Assembly (NCBI RefSeq): GCF_002119765.1
Contig: NZ_CP021112.1
Coordinates: 1,544,501-1,608,500 of the forward strand
Direction of reading: 5' to 3'
Length of the DNA: 64,000 nt
Source: Pseudorhodoplanes sinuspersici
GTDB taxonomy: Bacteria > Pseudomonadota > Alphaproteobacteria > Rhizobiales > Xanthobacteraceae
Positions 9,896 through 17,851 of the stretch are shown one piece after another (position 1 is the first letter of the stretch; each line of letters begins with the position of its first letter). The notes under the pieces were generated by a model. The model did no database searches. It worked only from the letters and a program-made list of their open reading frames with translations, and was not told the DNA's origin. The position numbers were made by a program, and so were the translations under genes.

Positions 9896-10324
9896 TTAGA
9901 ACCAGAAGCCGAAGCGCGGTCCGCCCCAGAAGCCGATGCTGACGCGCGGTCCGTAATAGGCATACGGCCGGTAATAGCGATAGGGACGGTAGTAGCTGTA
10001 GCGCCAAGGTCGGTAATAACCGTAGCGCGGCCCCCAATAGCGATAGCGTGGTCCCCAATAGCGATAACGGGGACCCCAAGCATATCGCGGCGCCCAATAC
10101 CTGCCGCCGCGCCAACCCCAATGACGATGACGCCAACCGCGACGCGCCCAGTGACGGTTTCCACGCCAATGACGATGACCGCGCCAATGGCGGCGCTGGG
10201 CCGAGAATTCGGTGTGTTCGATATTGCTGGCACCATCCGCGCGTGCTTTGGCTGTCGCCGGCGCGGGAAGGGCTAGCAGAAGCGCGACGCCGGCAACGGC
10301 CATCGCGGTGACGATTTTCTTCAT
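9896..10324 (-). CDS. Secreted Trp/Arg/Tyr-rich low-complexity protein
   Basis: A 142-residue protein with a clear signal peptide (MKKIVTAMAVAGVALLLALP, cleavage near ATA). The mature part is dominated by Arg, Tyr, Trp, His and Gly: repeats of the type HRHWRGNRHW, then RYRYWGPRY units, then YYRPYRYYRPYAYY, ending in aromatic residues. Similar short aromatic/basic secreted proteins are frequent in Bradyrhizobium relatives and have no established function. The composition suggests a surface- or polyanion-binding, unstructured protein (inference). It is paralogous in style to the gene at 10470. Confidence 0.75.
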   Translation of the reverse strand: MKKIVTAMAVAGVALLLALPAPATAKARADGASNIEHTEFSAQRRHWRGHRHWRGNRHWARRGWRHRHWGWRGGRYWAPRYAWGPRYRYWGPRYRYWGPRYGYYRPWRYSYYRPYRYYRPYAYYGPRVSIGFWGGPRFGFWF

Positions 10325-10416
10325 ACGCCTACTCCTGCTCGTACGTCGCCTCTAACCCATGAACGCGCAATTCTGAAATCGGTTTCGTTCAGAGGCCTTG
10401 CGGTAGCTCAAGACAA

Positions 10417-10446
10417 AACAAAAAGGCCCGCCTTGCAGCGGGCCTT
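10417..10446 (-). terminator. Intrinsic terminator of the Tyr/Arg-rich gene
   Basis: Stem AAGGCCCGC/GCGGGCCTT with an A-rich tract on the plus strand, which is a T-run when read on the minus strand. It lies 24 bases beyond the stop of the minus-strand gene at 10470. Confidence 0.85.
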
Positions 10447-10469
10447 CGAATTGTTTGGAAGTGCTTCTA

Positions 10470-10718
10470 TCAATAGTAACGATAGTAGCGGTACGGTCGA
10501 TACGGCCGGTAGTAGTAGCGCGGACGATAATAATACCGGTACGGCCGGTAATAGCGATACGGCCGATAATAGCGATAGCGGCGCGCGCTGATTTCATCGT
10601 GCTGAACGGCCGGAGCGGAAGTCTGCACGCGGTCAGTCGCAGGCGCTGCGCTGGCGGGCGCCGGAGAGAACGCGACGAGCGCGCCCAATACGGCAAAACA
10701 GGCGAAATACTTGATCAT
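10470..10718 (-). CDS. Secreted Tyr/Arg/Pro-repeat small protein
   Basis: An 82-residue protein starting at the ATG at 10716-10718, with ribosome-binding site GGAG 8 bases upstream. Residues 1-23 are a signal peptide ending ASAAP. After a short acidic linker (HDEISARR) the C-terminal half is almost pure YRPYRYYRPYRYYYRP repeat. It has its own terminator. The repeated YYRPYR unit also occurs in the protein encoded at 9896, so the two genes share a module. Function unknown. Confidence 0.72.
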   Translation of the reverse strand: MIKYFACFAVLGALVAFSPAPASAAPATDRVQTSAPAVQHDEISARRYRYYRPYRYYRPYRYYYRPRYYYRPYRPYRYYRYY

Positions 10719-10815
10719 GAGTTTCTCCAAGGGTGAATCGCCTCTTCCACCATAAGCGCCCAGAGGCTTACGATCCAATTTGTGCTCAAAAAATGCGGCG
10801 ATGAAACGGCAGTCT

Positions 10816-11151
10816 TTAGCCGCGCACCCATCGACATCGCTTTTGCGGCGTGATGACAGTGCCACTGGGCCGATATTCCGTGGCATACCAATCAACGCAT
10901 TGCCGCACTGCACCAGGACCTGGCCACGAATATTCACCTGGACGCGGATAATCCCAAGCTGGCGGCTGAGTTGGTTGAATACGGATGCGGGGACGCGCAC
11001 GCTGCTGGCGCTCCTGCGATGAGAACTCTGACGAAGACGCTGAGCTTCCTGTCAGAATATTCATCGTTGTTTCATGCCCATGAAATGAATCCGCGGCATG
11101 CGCGACGTTGCAAAGCATAAGGGCGGCAGTGGCGACGAGCATCGGTTTCAT
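10816..11151 (-). CDS. Small secreted protein with conserved C-terminal RPSGTV motif
   Basis: A 111-residue protein. The ATG has a GGGAG site upstream. Residues 1-19 form a signal peptide (cleavage AHA-AD). A Ser-rich and Arg-rich middle leads to a conserved-looking C-terminal patch: VRQCVDWYATEYRPSGTVIT and then RCRWVRG, with two cysteines that could form a disulfide. Short envelope proteins with this C-terminal patch are recurrent in rhizobia, with no known function. The opposite strand reads through in places but lacks a start site. Confidence 0.65.
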   Translation of the reverse strand: MKPMLVATAALMLCNVAHAADSFHGHETTMNILTGSSASSSEFSSQERQQRARPRIRIQPTQPPAWDYPRPGEYSWPGPGAVRQCVDWYATEYRPSGTVITPQKRCRWVRG

Positions 11152-11227
11152 GGGGCGACGCTCCCTTATCTGCTTTCGAACGTCAACCGTGTTTGAGTCG
11201 CTGGGGGTCCCGTCCTATGCTGACGAC

Positions 11228-11452
11228 ATGAACCCTGCGAACGCCGATCGAAAGCAGCATGAGGCGATCAAGGAGCTTGAGCGCCTGCAGCATGAGGGGG
11301 ATGTGTTGTCGGGATTACTGCGACCAACGACCGCAGCCAAAGCCGACATGACAGACCCGATCGAACGATGGGGCCGCCGCATCGGGCGTATGCTGGCAGC
11401 CATCGCCTTCCTCGCCTTTTGCGTTTATTTCTACCTCGCCTATGTCCGATGA
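11228..11452 (+). CDS. Small single-span membrane protein
   Basis: A 74-residue protein. The ATG at 11228 begins a soluble Lys/Glu-rich segment (DRKQHEAIKELERLQHEGDV, probably a short helix), followed by one C-terminal transmembrane helix (RMLAAIAFLAFCVYFYLAY). Its last 11 bases overlap the start of the zincin-like gene, indicating translational coupling and perhaps a partner role at the membrane. The frame extends upstream to 11108, but that part lacks a usable start signal. Confidence 0.62.
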   Translation: MNPANADRKQHEAIKELERLQHEGDVLSGLLRPTTAAKADMTDPIERWGRRIGRMLAAIAFLAFCVYFYLAYVR

Positions 11453-11891
11453 TCCCTCCGAGCCGTCCGTAAATCCGCTTGCCGACCCTCTGTCCTGGCG
11501 CGGGGTCAGGGCGCTGTCGCTCGATGACATGGAAGCAATTGCATCCGATGCCTTCCGCCGGCTGCCCGATGGCTTCCGGACGCTTTGCGAGGGCGTCGTC
11601 ATTCGTGTGGAGGATTTTCCAACCGCCGACGTGGTCAGGGAGATGAAGCTGGGCAGCGAATTCGATATCCTTGGCTTGTTCCAGGGCGTCGGATTGCCGT
11701 TCCGCTCCGAGAGCGCGCCGATGCAAATGCCCAACATGGTCTGGCTCTATCGCAGACCCATTCTCGACTACTGGGCCGAACACGAGGAAGCGCTGGGCAC
11801 GATCATCACTCATGTGCTGGTGCATGAGATCGGCCATCACTTCGGTCTGTCCGACGAGGACATGGAAGCGATCGAAGCCAGCGTTACGTAA
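11442..11891 (+). CDS. Metallopeptidase (zincin-like, possibly inactive or substrate-specific)
   Basis: A 149-residue cytoplasmic protein of the short bacterial zincin-like family (Zincin_1 type). Near the C-terminus LVHEIGHHFGLSDEDM contains HExxHxxGxxD, giving two His ligands and an Asp third ligand, with Glu as the catalytic base. The upstream segment LGLFQGVGLPFRS followed by VWLYRRPILDYW is family-typical. Physiological substrate is unknown. It overlaps the small membrane-protein gene before it, so the pair is probably one transcript. Confidence 0.82.
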   Translation: MSDDPSEPSVNPLADPLSWRGVRALSLDDMEAIASDAFRRLPDGFRTLCEGVVIRVEDFPTADVVREMKLGSEFDILGLFQGVGLPFRSESAPMQMPNMVWLYRRPILDYWAEHEEALGTIITHVLVHEIGHHFGLSDEDMEAIEASVT

Positions 11892-11898
11892 TTTCAAC

Positions 11899-12501
11899 TC
11901 ACATCTGATTGGCCAACGGCGGAAACGCGACCGATCGTCGACGCGATATTCGGTATACAGCCGCGGGGGGAATGTTCATGAGCGTTCGGCCGATACAACT
12001 GGCCTTCAACCCGGCACGATCAAGAATGCGCAGCGGAATCGGGCAGCGCGGCCCATACGTGAATTGATAAAATGATCCATCGGACCGAAGATATCCGAAC
12101 GCACCCGAAAGGATGGCGATAATTTTCCTGGGCGACATCGACAGAAGCGGCAGCCCACTGATTACGGCACCGTAGGGCGCGCCGCTCAGAACCTTGGTCT
12201 GTGCAAGCCGCGCCGCATCCATCCAGAGGATGCGTGCGTCCGGAAATCGCTGGCCCAGCACGCGCACAAAATCGGAACCGTATTCCACAAGGGTCAGATC
12301 GTGCTCATCGACACCACGGGCCAGCAGTGCGCGCGTGAATACGCCCATGCCAGGACCGAGTTCGAGCACGGGCCCGGTATCAGGCTTGATTTCTGACGTC
12401 ATCAGTTCGGCAAGCGCCTGCCCCGATGGCGCGACCGCAGCAACCTGCAACGGGTTGGCAATCCAGGCACGGAAGAAAGGAACGATATCGGTTCGGCTCA
12501 T
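11899..12501 (-). CDS. SAM-dependent methyltransferase, phospholipid N-methyltransferase (PmtA)-like
   Basis: A 200-residue Rossmann-fold methyltransferase. The start MSRTDIVPFFRAWIANPLQVAAVAPSGQALAELM follows the PmtA/rRNA-dimethylase-like N-terminal pattern (FxxWxxxPxxVxAVxPS). PVLELGPGMGVFTRALL near residue 45 is the SAM-binding motif I, and VISGLPLLSMSP is motif IV. PmtA enzymes methylate phosphatidylethanolamine towards phosphatidylcholine; activity here is inferred. It is divergent from a TetR gene, with operator-like repeats between them, so it is the likely regulated target. Confidence 0.72.
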   Translation of the reverse strand: MSRTDIVPFFRAWIANPLQVAAVAPSGQALAELMTSEIKPDTGPVLELGPGMGVFTRALLARGVDEHDLTLVEYGSDFVRVLGQRFPDARILWMDAARLAQTKVLSGAPYGAVISGLPLLSMSPRKIIAILSGAFGYLRSDGSFYQFTYGPRCPIPLRILDRAGLKASCIGRTLMNIPPAAVYRISRRRSVAFPPLANQM

Positions 12502-12580
12502 GACACAACTTCTTTCACCGGAAAATCGGCGGGAACGCCGATCAACTCTCCCGAAAGCGCGATTGGGCCTTCCAAAGCAA

Positions 12581-12630
12581 ATCTAAACGCTGTTAAGTTA
12601 CGTATCGCGCGATATCTAAACGGTGTCAAG
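12581..12630. promoter_or_regulatory. Twin operator-like repeats between methyltransferase and TetR genes
   Basis: Two 17-base direct repeats, ATCTAAACGCTGTTAAG (12581-12597) and ATCTAAACGGTGTCAAG (12614-12630), differ at two positions. Their starts are 33 bases apart, about three helical turns. Each is an imperfect palindrome (CTAAAC...GTTAAG), the form expected for a dimeric TetR operator. The second repeat includes the GTG start codon of the TetR gene, which suggests autorepression (inference). Confidence 0.6.
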
Positions 12631-13291
12631 ATTGAAGAGCTTGAAAAGCAAGAAAGCCAAAGTGTCGGAAAGCGGATCTGGCTCCCGCGAGGGCTATCAT
12701 CACGGCGCGTTGCGCGACGCGCTGATCCGGGCGGCCGACGAGATTCTGACTGAAAAGGGGATCGAAGGCTTCAGCCTGCGGGAGGCGGCACGGCGCGCGC
12801 AGGTCTCACCTGCCGCCCCCGCGCATCACTTCGGCAGCGCCGCCGGACTTCTGACCGAGGTCGCGATAGCCGGCTTCGAAAGCCTGTCACGAGATTTGCA
12901 CGACGCTTGCCGCACCGAAGCTTCTCCGGCCGCACGCCTCCGGGCGCAAGGGATAGCGTATGTCCGCTTCGCCCTCGCGCATCCTGGGCGCTTCCAGCTC
13001 ATGTTTCGGCACGATCTTGTCTTGAGCCAGAATGACCGGCTAGCGACCGCGGCCAAAGCGTCGATGAACGAGCTAGAAGCCAGCATTGTTGCGTATTTAA
13101 GGGCGAAGAAGAAGCCGATAACCTCCGAGGCCGTACGAGCCGAGTTACTAGGTGCATGGTCCGCCGTTCACGGATTCTCGCATCTTGCCCTCGACGGAAA
13201 GTTCACCACTATGGCGCAGCCACGTTCCTTGTCTGACTTCGTGTCGGACGAACTACCCGCCATGCTCCGTGCCCTGTGGCCGGACCGATAA
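12623..13291 (+). CDS. TetR/AcrR-family transcriptional regulator
   Basis: A 222-residue regulator. A Lys/Ser-rich N-terminal tail (residues 1-24) precedes a TetR helix-turn-helix (YHHGALRDALIRAADEILTE, then SLREAARRAQVSPAAPAHHF). The C-terminal ligand domain resembles the WHG-type (FALAHPGRFQLMFRHDL). The GTG at 12623 lies inside an operator-like repeat; a downstream in-frame TTG at 12632 is an alternative start. It faces the PmtA-like gene divergently and precedes the GlcG-like gene by 38 bases, so it may control both. Confidence 0.87.
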   Translation: MSRLKSLKSKKAKVSESGSGSREGYHHGALRDALIRAADEILTEKGIEGFSLREAARRAQVSPAAPAHHFGSAAGLLTEVAIAGFESLSRDLHDACRTEASPAARLRAQGIAYVRFALAHPGRFQLMFRHDLVLSQNDRLATAAKASMNELEASIVAYLRAKKKPITSEAVRAELLGAWSAVHGFSHLALDGKFTTMAQPRSLSDFVSDELPAMLRALWPDR

Positions 13292-13329
13292 CACAGCGAT
13301 CGCCGCAATCGCATTTGAAGGAAAGCCCC

Positions 13330-13728
13330 ATGCGCCATAAGCCGTGCCTGACTGCATCCGACGTCCAGACAATGGCGGCCGCCTGCCGGGCGGAAGCCGA
13401 AAAGCATAAATGGAACGTCACCATCGCGATCACCGACGAGGCGGGATTCCTGCACTATCTCGAGCGGATGGAGGGGGCCGGCCCAACCAGCGCCGAGGTC
13501 GCTGTCGCCAAGGCCAAAACCTCGGCCATCACCCGCCGGCCCTCGAAATTCTGGGAAGACCGGATCAAGGACCGCCCCGCTTTCATGAATTTTCCCGGCG
13601 TGCTGCAGATCCAGGGCGGCTTGCCGATCATGTATGAGGGCGAATGCGTGGGTGCGATCGGGGTGTCCGGCGTGCAGTCGCATGAGGACGAGCAGATCGC
13701 CAAGGCCGGAATCGACGCGCTGGTCTGA
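13330..13728 (+). CDS. GlcG/HbpS-type haem-degrading-domain protein
   Basis: A 132-residue protein with ribosome-binding site GAAGGAAAG just before the ATG at 13330. It matches the GlcG/HbpS fold: LTASDVQTMAAACRAEAEKH, ITDEAGFLHYLERMEGA, and the C-terminal GGLPIMYEGECVGAIGVSG. No signal peptide is visible, unlike exported HbpS, so it is predicted cytoplasmic. Members bind haem or cobalamin or are of unknown function, so the role is open. It probably shares a transcript with the TetR gene. Confidence 0.78.
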   Translation: MRHKPCLTASDVQTMAAACRAEAEKHKWNVTIAITDEAGFLHYLERMEGAGPTSAEVAVAKAKTSAITRRPSKFWEDRIKDRPAFMNFPGVLQIQGGLPIMYEGECVGAIGVSGVQSHEDEQIAKAGIDALV

Positions 13729-13827
13729 CCCGTGCGGCTGACACTTGACCCCGCGCCTTTGCGGCTTAAACAAAGGCCATAAAGGCGCGGGTGCCCACCA
13801 GGGTTCCCTCCCCCAGGAGCCGGATCG

Positions 13828-14433
13828 ATGGATAAATTTACTGTTCTGGAAGGCGTCGCGGCGCCGCTGAAAGTGGTCAATGTCGACACCGACATGATCA
13901 TCCCGAAGCAATATCTGAAGACCATCAAGCGGACCGGTCTCGGCAAGGGCCTGTTCTCGGAAAAGCGCTTCAATGACGACGGCAGCGAGAACCCGGATTT
14001 CGTGCTCAACAAGCCCGCCTATCGCAACGCCAAGATCCTGGTGGCCGGCGATAATTTCGGCTGCGGCTCTTCGCGCGAGCATGCGCCGTGGGCGCTGCTC
14101 GATTTCGGCATCCGCTGCGTGATCTCGACCTCGTTCGGTGACATTTTCTACAATAACAGCTTCAAGAATGGCATTCTGCCGATCCGCGTATCGCACGAGG
14201 ATCTCGAAAAGCTTTTCGACGATGCCGAGCGCGGCGCCAATGCAACAATGACTATCGATCTCGAGAATCAGGAAATCCGCGGACCGGATGGCGGCGCCAT
14301 CAAGTTCGATATCGATCCGCATCGCAAGCATTGCCTGCTGAACGGCCTCGACGACATCGGCCTGACGATGGTCAAGAAAGACAAGATCGACTCTTACGAG
14401 AGCAAGGTCGGCGCCGAGCGCCCGTGGATGTAA
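13828..14433 (+). CDS. leuD: 3-isopropylmalate dehydratase small subunit
   Basis: A 201-residue swivel-domain subunit of isopropylmalate isomerase. Typical segments are [20 protein letters not shown] near residue 15, [20 protein letters not shown] near 72, and [13 protein letters not shown] near 110. It partners with LeuC encoded 4 kb upstream. Its own terminator follows, so it is expressed separately. Confidence 0.97.
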   Translation: MDKFTVLEGVAAPLKVVNVDTDMIIPKQYLKTIKRTGLGKGLFSEKRFNDDGSENPDFVLNKPAYRNAKILVAGDNFGCGSSREHAPWALLDFGIRCVISTSFGDIFYNNSFKNGILPIRVSHEDLEKLFDDAERGANATMTIDLENQEIRGPDGGAIKFDIDPHRKHCLLNGLDDIGLTMVKKDKIDSYESKVGAERPWM

Positions 14434-14457
14434 GAGTTTTCAAGATCAGATGATGCA

Positions 14458-14487
14458 ATGGCCGGGCTTATCGCCCGGCCATTTTTG
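14458..14487 (+). terminator. Intrinsic terminator of leuD
   Basis: A 10-bp stem ATGGCCGGGC/GCCCGGCCAT with loop TTATC followed by TTTTTG, 25 bases after leuD and next to the stop of the convergent LysE gene. Confidence 0.92.
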
Positions 14488-14490
14488 TTT

Positions 14491-15105
14491 TCACCGCGTC
14501 CTTGTCAGCGCCAGCCACACGCCGCCGCCGATCAGGAAGACGCCGCTGAGTTTCGCGATCATACGGACACGCGCCCGCGTGAAGAACAATCGCGCGCGGC
14601 CGGTCAGGATGGCATAAGAGCCGTCGGTAATGGCCGCCGTGAACATCGCCGTTGCGCCGAGCAGGATCACCTGCATGACATAGTCGCCATTCGGATCGAC
14701 GAATTGCGGAATGAAAGCGCCGAAGAAAATCAGCACCTTCGGATTGCTGAGCATCACCAGAAAGCCCTGCAGCAAAAATCCGCCGCGTGGCGCTTGCGTC
14801 TTGCCGAGATCGTCAATTTTGCCTGAGGCGCGAAACATCTTGAGGCCGATCCAGACGAGATAGGCGGCGCCGATGAAGCGCACCCAGTCGAACCACACAC
14901 CCATCGTCTCGATCACCGACGCAAGACCGATCACCAGCACGCCGACGAAGACGGCGAGGCCAAGCTGCGTGCCCGCGACATTGAGAAGACCTGCGCGGGT
15001 GCCATGCGTCAGCGAGTTGGCGACAATCAACGTCACCGTCGGACCGGGGACGAGCGTGAAGACGACGCAGGCGAGGAGATAGGCGGCGAAGAGTTCGAGG
15101 GACAT
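14491..15105 (-). CDS. LysE/RhtB-family amino-acid exporter
   Basis: A 204-residue inner-membrane exporter. The ATG at 15103-15105 gives MSLELFAAYLLACVVFTLVPGPTV, the LysE family N-terminus with the conserved PGP motif. About six hydrophobic segments are visible, plus the family pattern GFLVMLSNPKVLIFFGAF near residue 115. It probably effluxes an amino acid or homoserine-lactone-like compound; the substrate is unknown. Convergent with leuD, although a leucine link is only positional. Confidence 0.88.
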   Translation of the reverse strand: MSLELFAAYLLACVVFTLVPGPTVTLIVANSLTHGTRAGLLNVAGTQLGLAVFVGVLVIGLASVIETMGVWFDWVRFIGAAYLVWIGLKMFRASGKIDDLGKTQAPRGGFLLQGFLVMLSNPKVLIFFGAFIPQFVDPNGDYVMQVILLGATAMFTAAITDGSYAILTGRARLFFTRARVRMIAKLSGVFLIGGGVWLALTRTR

Positions 15106-15142
15106 GGTACCTGCCTTTATTGGAGCGAAGCGTTTCCTCATC

Positions 15143-15210
15143 CGCTCATTCCCGCGAAAGCGGGAATCCAGTTTTAAACTCTGGGTCCCCGCCTTCGCGG
15201 GGACGAGCGG
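15143..15210. repeat. REP-like double-hairpin element (family A)
   Basis: Two hairpins, ATTCCCGCGAAAGCGGGAAT (15148-15167) and GTCCCCGCCTTCGCGGGGAC (15185-15204), enclosed by CGCTC/GAGCG. A near-identical copy lies at 34262-34326 and relatives at 30098-30198 and 62766-62790. This is a typical rhizobial intergenic palindrome. Confidence 0.88.
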
Positions 15211-15237
15211 AGGATGGGGTGATTCATATGCAAACCA

Positions 15238-16116
15238 TCAGCTCCGTGCCGCAATCGCATCCGCGACCGCCACCGTGCGGCGGGCGATGTCGGCATGCAT
15301 GCGTTCGACCATGCGGCCGTCGAGCATGATCGCGCCCTTGTCGGCATTCTCCGGCAACTCGAATGCGGCGATGAACTTGCGCGCCTGCGCGATCTCGGTG
15401 TCGCTCGGCGAAAAGGTCTCGTTGCACGGCGTAATCTGGTTGGGATGAATCAGCGTCTTGCCGTCCATGCCGAGATCGCGTCCCTGTTGGCATTCTTCGA
15501 TGAAACCTTGCGCATTGCCGATATCGTTGAACACGCCATCGAGGATCGCAATGCCATAAGCGCGCGCGGCCAGGACGCAGCTTGTGATCCACGGCAGCAT
15601 CGGCGCGCGGCCCGGAACAAGCCGCGCCGATGTTTCCTTGGCGAGATCGTTGGTGCCGAGCACGAAGCCGGACAATCGCGTTTCGGAATCTTTTGCCGCA
15701 GCGGCGATATCGGCGATGTTGATGATGGCGATCGGCGTTTCGATCATCGCCCAGATCCGCGTCTTGTGATCGGTCCCCATATCGAGCAGGCGGCGTCCGA
15801 CCATTTCAAGCTGCGCGGAATTGTTGATTTTCGGAACCAGGATCGCATCGGGCGCGGCACGCGCGGCCGCCGCCATATCCTCCGCATGCCACGGCGTATC
15901 GATACCGTTGACGCGGATGAACACCTCCCGGGCGCCAAAGCCTCCGGCTTTCACCGCCGCGGCAACCTGTTCCCGCGCCTGAACTTTCGCGTCCGGCGCA
16001 ACCGCATCCTCCAGATCGATAATGATGCCATCGGCCGGCAGGGTGCGCGCCTTCTCGATCGCGCGGGCATTCGAGCCTGGCATGTAAAGAACGGAACGGC
16101 GCGGTCGGATGGTCAT
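15238..16116 (-). CDS. HpcH/HpaI aldolase/citrate lyase (CitE) family; Mcl2/malyl-CoA thioesterase-like
   Basis: A 292-residue TIM-barrel CoA lyase/thioesterase. The ATG at 16114-16116 has AAGGGGAC upstream. RSVLYMPGSNARAIEKARTL, then GIIIDLEDAVAPDAK (acidic metal ligand region) and IRVNGIDTPWH are the CitE-family signatures; KTLIHPNQITPCN near residue 235 closes the active site. Resemblance to the Rhodobacter (3S)-malyl-CoA thioesterase/Mcl2 type is from memory. Together with mch at 35.9 kb it would fit the ethylmalonyl-CoA pathway (inference). The exact reaction cannot be fixed from sequence. Confidence 0.8.
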   Translation of the reverse strand: MTIRPRRSVLYMPGSNARAIEKARTLPADGIIIDLEDAVAPDAKVQAREQVAAAVKAGGFGAREVFIRVNGIDTPWHAEDMAAAARAAPDAILVPKINNSAQLEMVGRRLLDMGTDHKTRIWAMIETPIAIINIADIAAAAKDSETRLSGFVLGTNDLAKETSARLVPGRAPMLPWITSCVLAARAYGIAILDGVFNDIGNAQGFIEECQQGRDLGMDGKTLIHPNQITPCNETFSPSDTEIAQARKFIAAFELPENADKGAIMLDGRMVERMHADIARRTVAVADAIAARS

Positions 16117-16139
16117 GATGTCCCCTTTTTGTCGCAAGC

Positions 16140-16307
16140 CTAGTGGAGTGGATTTGACATTCGCTACCCTGTTAACCGCAGACTCGCAAAGCGAATGTCA
16201 AATCCAAAACTCCACTAGCAGCTTGTACTTGCTAGTGGTCCTTTGATTCTAACGTTCGCAACAGTGCCTGCTGAAACGGGGTGCGAACGTTAGAATCGGA
16301 CCACTAG
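16140..16307. repeat. Tandem pair of CTAG-bounded long hairpins
   Basis: Hairpin 1: CTAGTGGAGT plus GGATTTGACATTCGCT (16140-16165) pairs perfectly with 16190-16218 except a 3-base AAA bulge. Hairpin 2: CTAGTGGTCC plus GATTCTAACGTTCGCA (16232-16260) pairs perfectly with 16282-16307 except a 3-base TTT bulge. Both have the same plan (10 bp, 3-base bulge, 16 bp, loop of 21-24) and both end in CTAG. They fill the gap between the CitE-like and DUF429 genes. Confidence 0.85.
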
Positions 16308-16371
16308 CGAGACAGCCGCAGTCATGCCAGCGTAAGCCGCAAGCGACAAGCTGTGGAGGACAGCGATTGGA

Positions 16372-17109
16372 ATGAATAACGACGACGTCTGGCTTGTGGG
16401 CCTGGATGGCTGCCGCGCGGGATGGGCCGCGGCCTTTGTCCGGCCGGCCGGCGACGAAATCCGCGTCCGCATCATGCCGCGCTTTGCCGACATCATCGAA
16501 GCGCCGGAAAGGCCCGCTGTCGTCGCCGTCGATATGCCGATCGGCTTGCCAGAGCGCACCGGCATTGGCGGCCGGGCCGCGGAAAACGCCATCCGGCCAC
16601 TCTTGGGCGCACGGCAGTCGTCGGTGTTTTCCGTACCCTCACGATCAGCACTGGCGGCAAGCGACTATCGCAAAGCTTGCGGCATCGCCCTCGCCACCTC
16701 CGATCCACCGCGCAAGATCTCGAAGCAGCTTTTCATGATCGCACCGAAAATCCGCGAGGTGGATGCCTGCCTGCGAGACGATGCAGCCCTGGCGGCGCGG
16801 GTGTTCGAGGTTCACCCCGAAGCCGCCTTCTGGCGATTGAATGGCGAGCGCGCCTTGACCGAGCCGAAGAAGATCAAGGGCACGGTTTACGGGCCCGGAC
16901 TTCGCCTGCGGCGCGAATTACTGATCATGGCCGGATTGCCGCGCGATATCGTCGAAGCTGCGCCGCCTGAGGGTGCAGCCGCTGACGATCTTCTCGACGC
17001 GCTGGCCTGCGCTATGATCGCGCGTCGCCTCCATGCCGGTATCGCACGACCGTTTCCCGATCCACCGCCATGCGATGCCTATGGGTTGCCGATGGCGATC
17101 TGGACGTGA
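16372..17109 (+). CDS. DUF429-family protein (predicted RNase H-like nuclease)
   Basis: A 245-residue cytoplasmic protein. VGLDGCRAGWAAAFV at the N-terminus and VVAVDMPIGLPERTG near residue 48 are the two acidic motifs of the DUF429 family, which is predicted to adopt an RNase H-like fold. ARQSSVFSVPSR and EVHPEAAFWRLNG are further family-typical patches, and AADDLLDALACAMIARRL near the C-terminus carries the last acidic positions. Biochemical function is unproven. Confidence 0.8.
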   Translation: MNNDDVWLVGLDGCRAGWAAAFVRPAGDEIRVRIMPRFADIIEAPERPAVVAVDMPIGLPERTGIGGRAAENAIRPLLGARQSSVFSVPSRSALAASDYRKACGIALATSDPPRKISKQLFMIAPKIREVDACLRDDAALAARVFEVHPEAAFWRLNGERALTEPKKIKGTVYGPGLRLRRELLIMAGLPRDIVEAAPPEGAAADDLLDALACAMIARRLHAGIARPFPDPPPCDAYGLPMAIWT

Positions 17110-17176
17110 ATAACGGTAGTCATTCCAGGACCTTCGCGGCGCCCCGGAACAACATAAACTGTGAGAACGGATCGCC

Positions 17177-17848
17177 ATGACTTTCCCTGATCGCCTTCTC
17201 GAAGGCTACACCGCCTTTCTCGGCGGCCGGTTGCGTGAGGAGCAGAGCCGCTATCAGGCGCTGGCGGAAACCGGCCAGGCGCCGCAAATCATGGTGGTCG
17301 GCTGTTGCGACTCGCGCGTATCGCCCGAAGTTATTTTCGACGCGCGGCCGGGCGAACTCTTCGTCGTGCGCAATGTCGCCAATATCATCCCGCCCTACGA
17401 GCCGGATGGTCATGCGCATGGCGTGTCTGCGGCACTGGAATTCGGCATCGCCGCGCTGAAGATCAAACACATCGTTGTGCTCGGCCATGCGCAATGCGGT
17501 GGCGTACGCGCGTTCGCCGAGGACGCAGAGCCGCTGTCGCCGGGTGACTTTATCGGCAACTGGATGAAGCTGATGGCACCGGCGATGGACAAGGCCGGGC
17601 CGCGCGGATCGCTCTCGCCGGCTGATTATCTGCGCAAGCTGGAACAGGCGAATATCATCAACAGCCTCGACAACCTGATGACGTTTCCACGGCTCGCCAA
17701 AATGATCGAGCGCGGCACTGTCATGGTCCATGGCGCGTATTTTGGCGTCGCCACAGGTGCGTTGTCGGTGTGTGACCGTGAGAGCGGGGAGTTCGTGCCG
17801 GTGGCTGAGGCCGAGCATGCGAAAGTGCTGGCGGGACCGAGGTTTTAG
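17177..17848 (+). CDS. Beta-class carbonic anhydrase
   Basis: A 223-residue zinc enzyme interconverting CO2 and bicarbonate. Zinc ligands are visible in GCCDSRVSPEVIFDARPGEL (Cys, with the Asp-Arg dyad) and VLGHAQCGGVRAF (His and Cys). Length and motif spacing are those of type II beta enzymes (Can/CynT-like). It stands alone, 67 bases after the DUF429 gene. A hairpin repeat follows the stop. Confidence 0.94.
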   Translation: MTFPDRLLEGYTAFLGGRLREEQSRYQALAETGQAPQIMVVGCCDSRVSPEVIFDARPGELFVVRNVANIIPPYEPDGHAHGVSAALEFGIAALKIKHIVVLGHAQCGGVRAFAEDAEPLSPGDFIGNWMKLMAPAMDKAGPRGSLSPADYLRKLEQANIINSLDNLMTFPRLAKMIERGTVMVHGAYFGVATGALSVCDRESGEFVPVAEAEHAKVLAGPRF

Positions 17849-17851
17849 GGC

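Noticed and set aside
15143-15210. Intrinsic terminator or CRISPR-like unit
   Set aside because: Two hairpins without T-runs or spacer periodicity; copies elsewhere, including inside a coding region, identify it as a dispersed palindrome.
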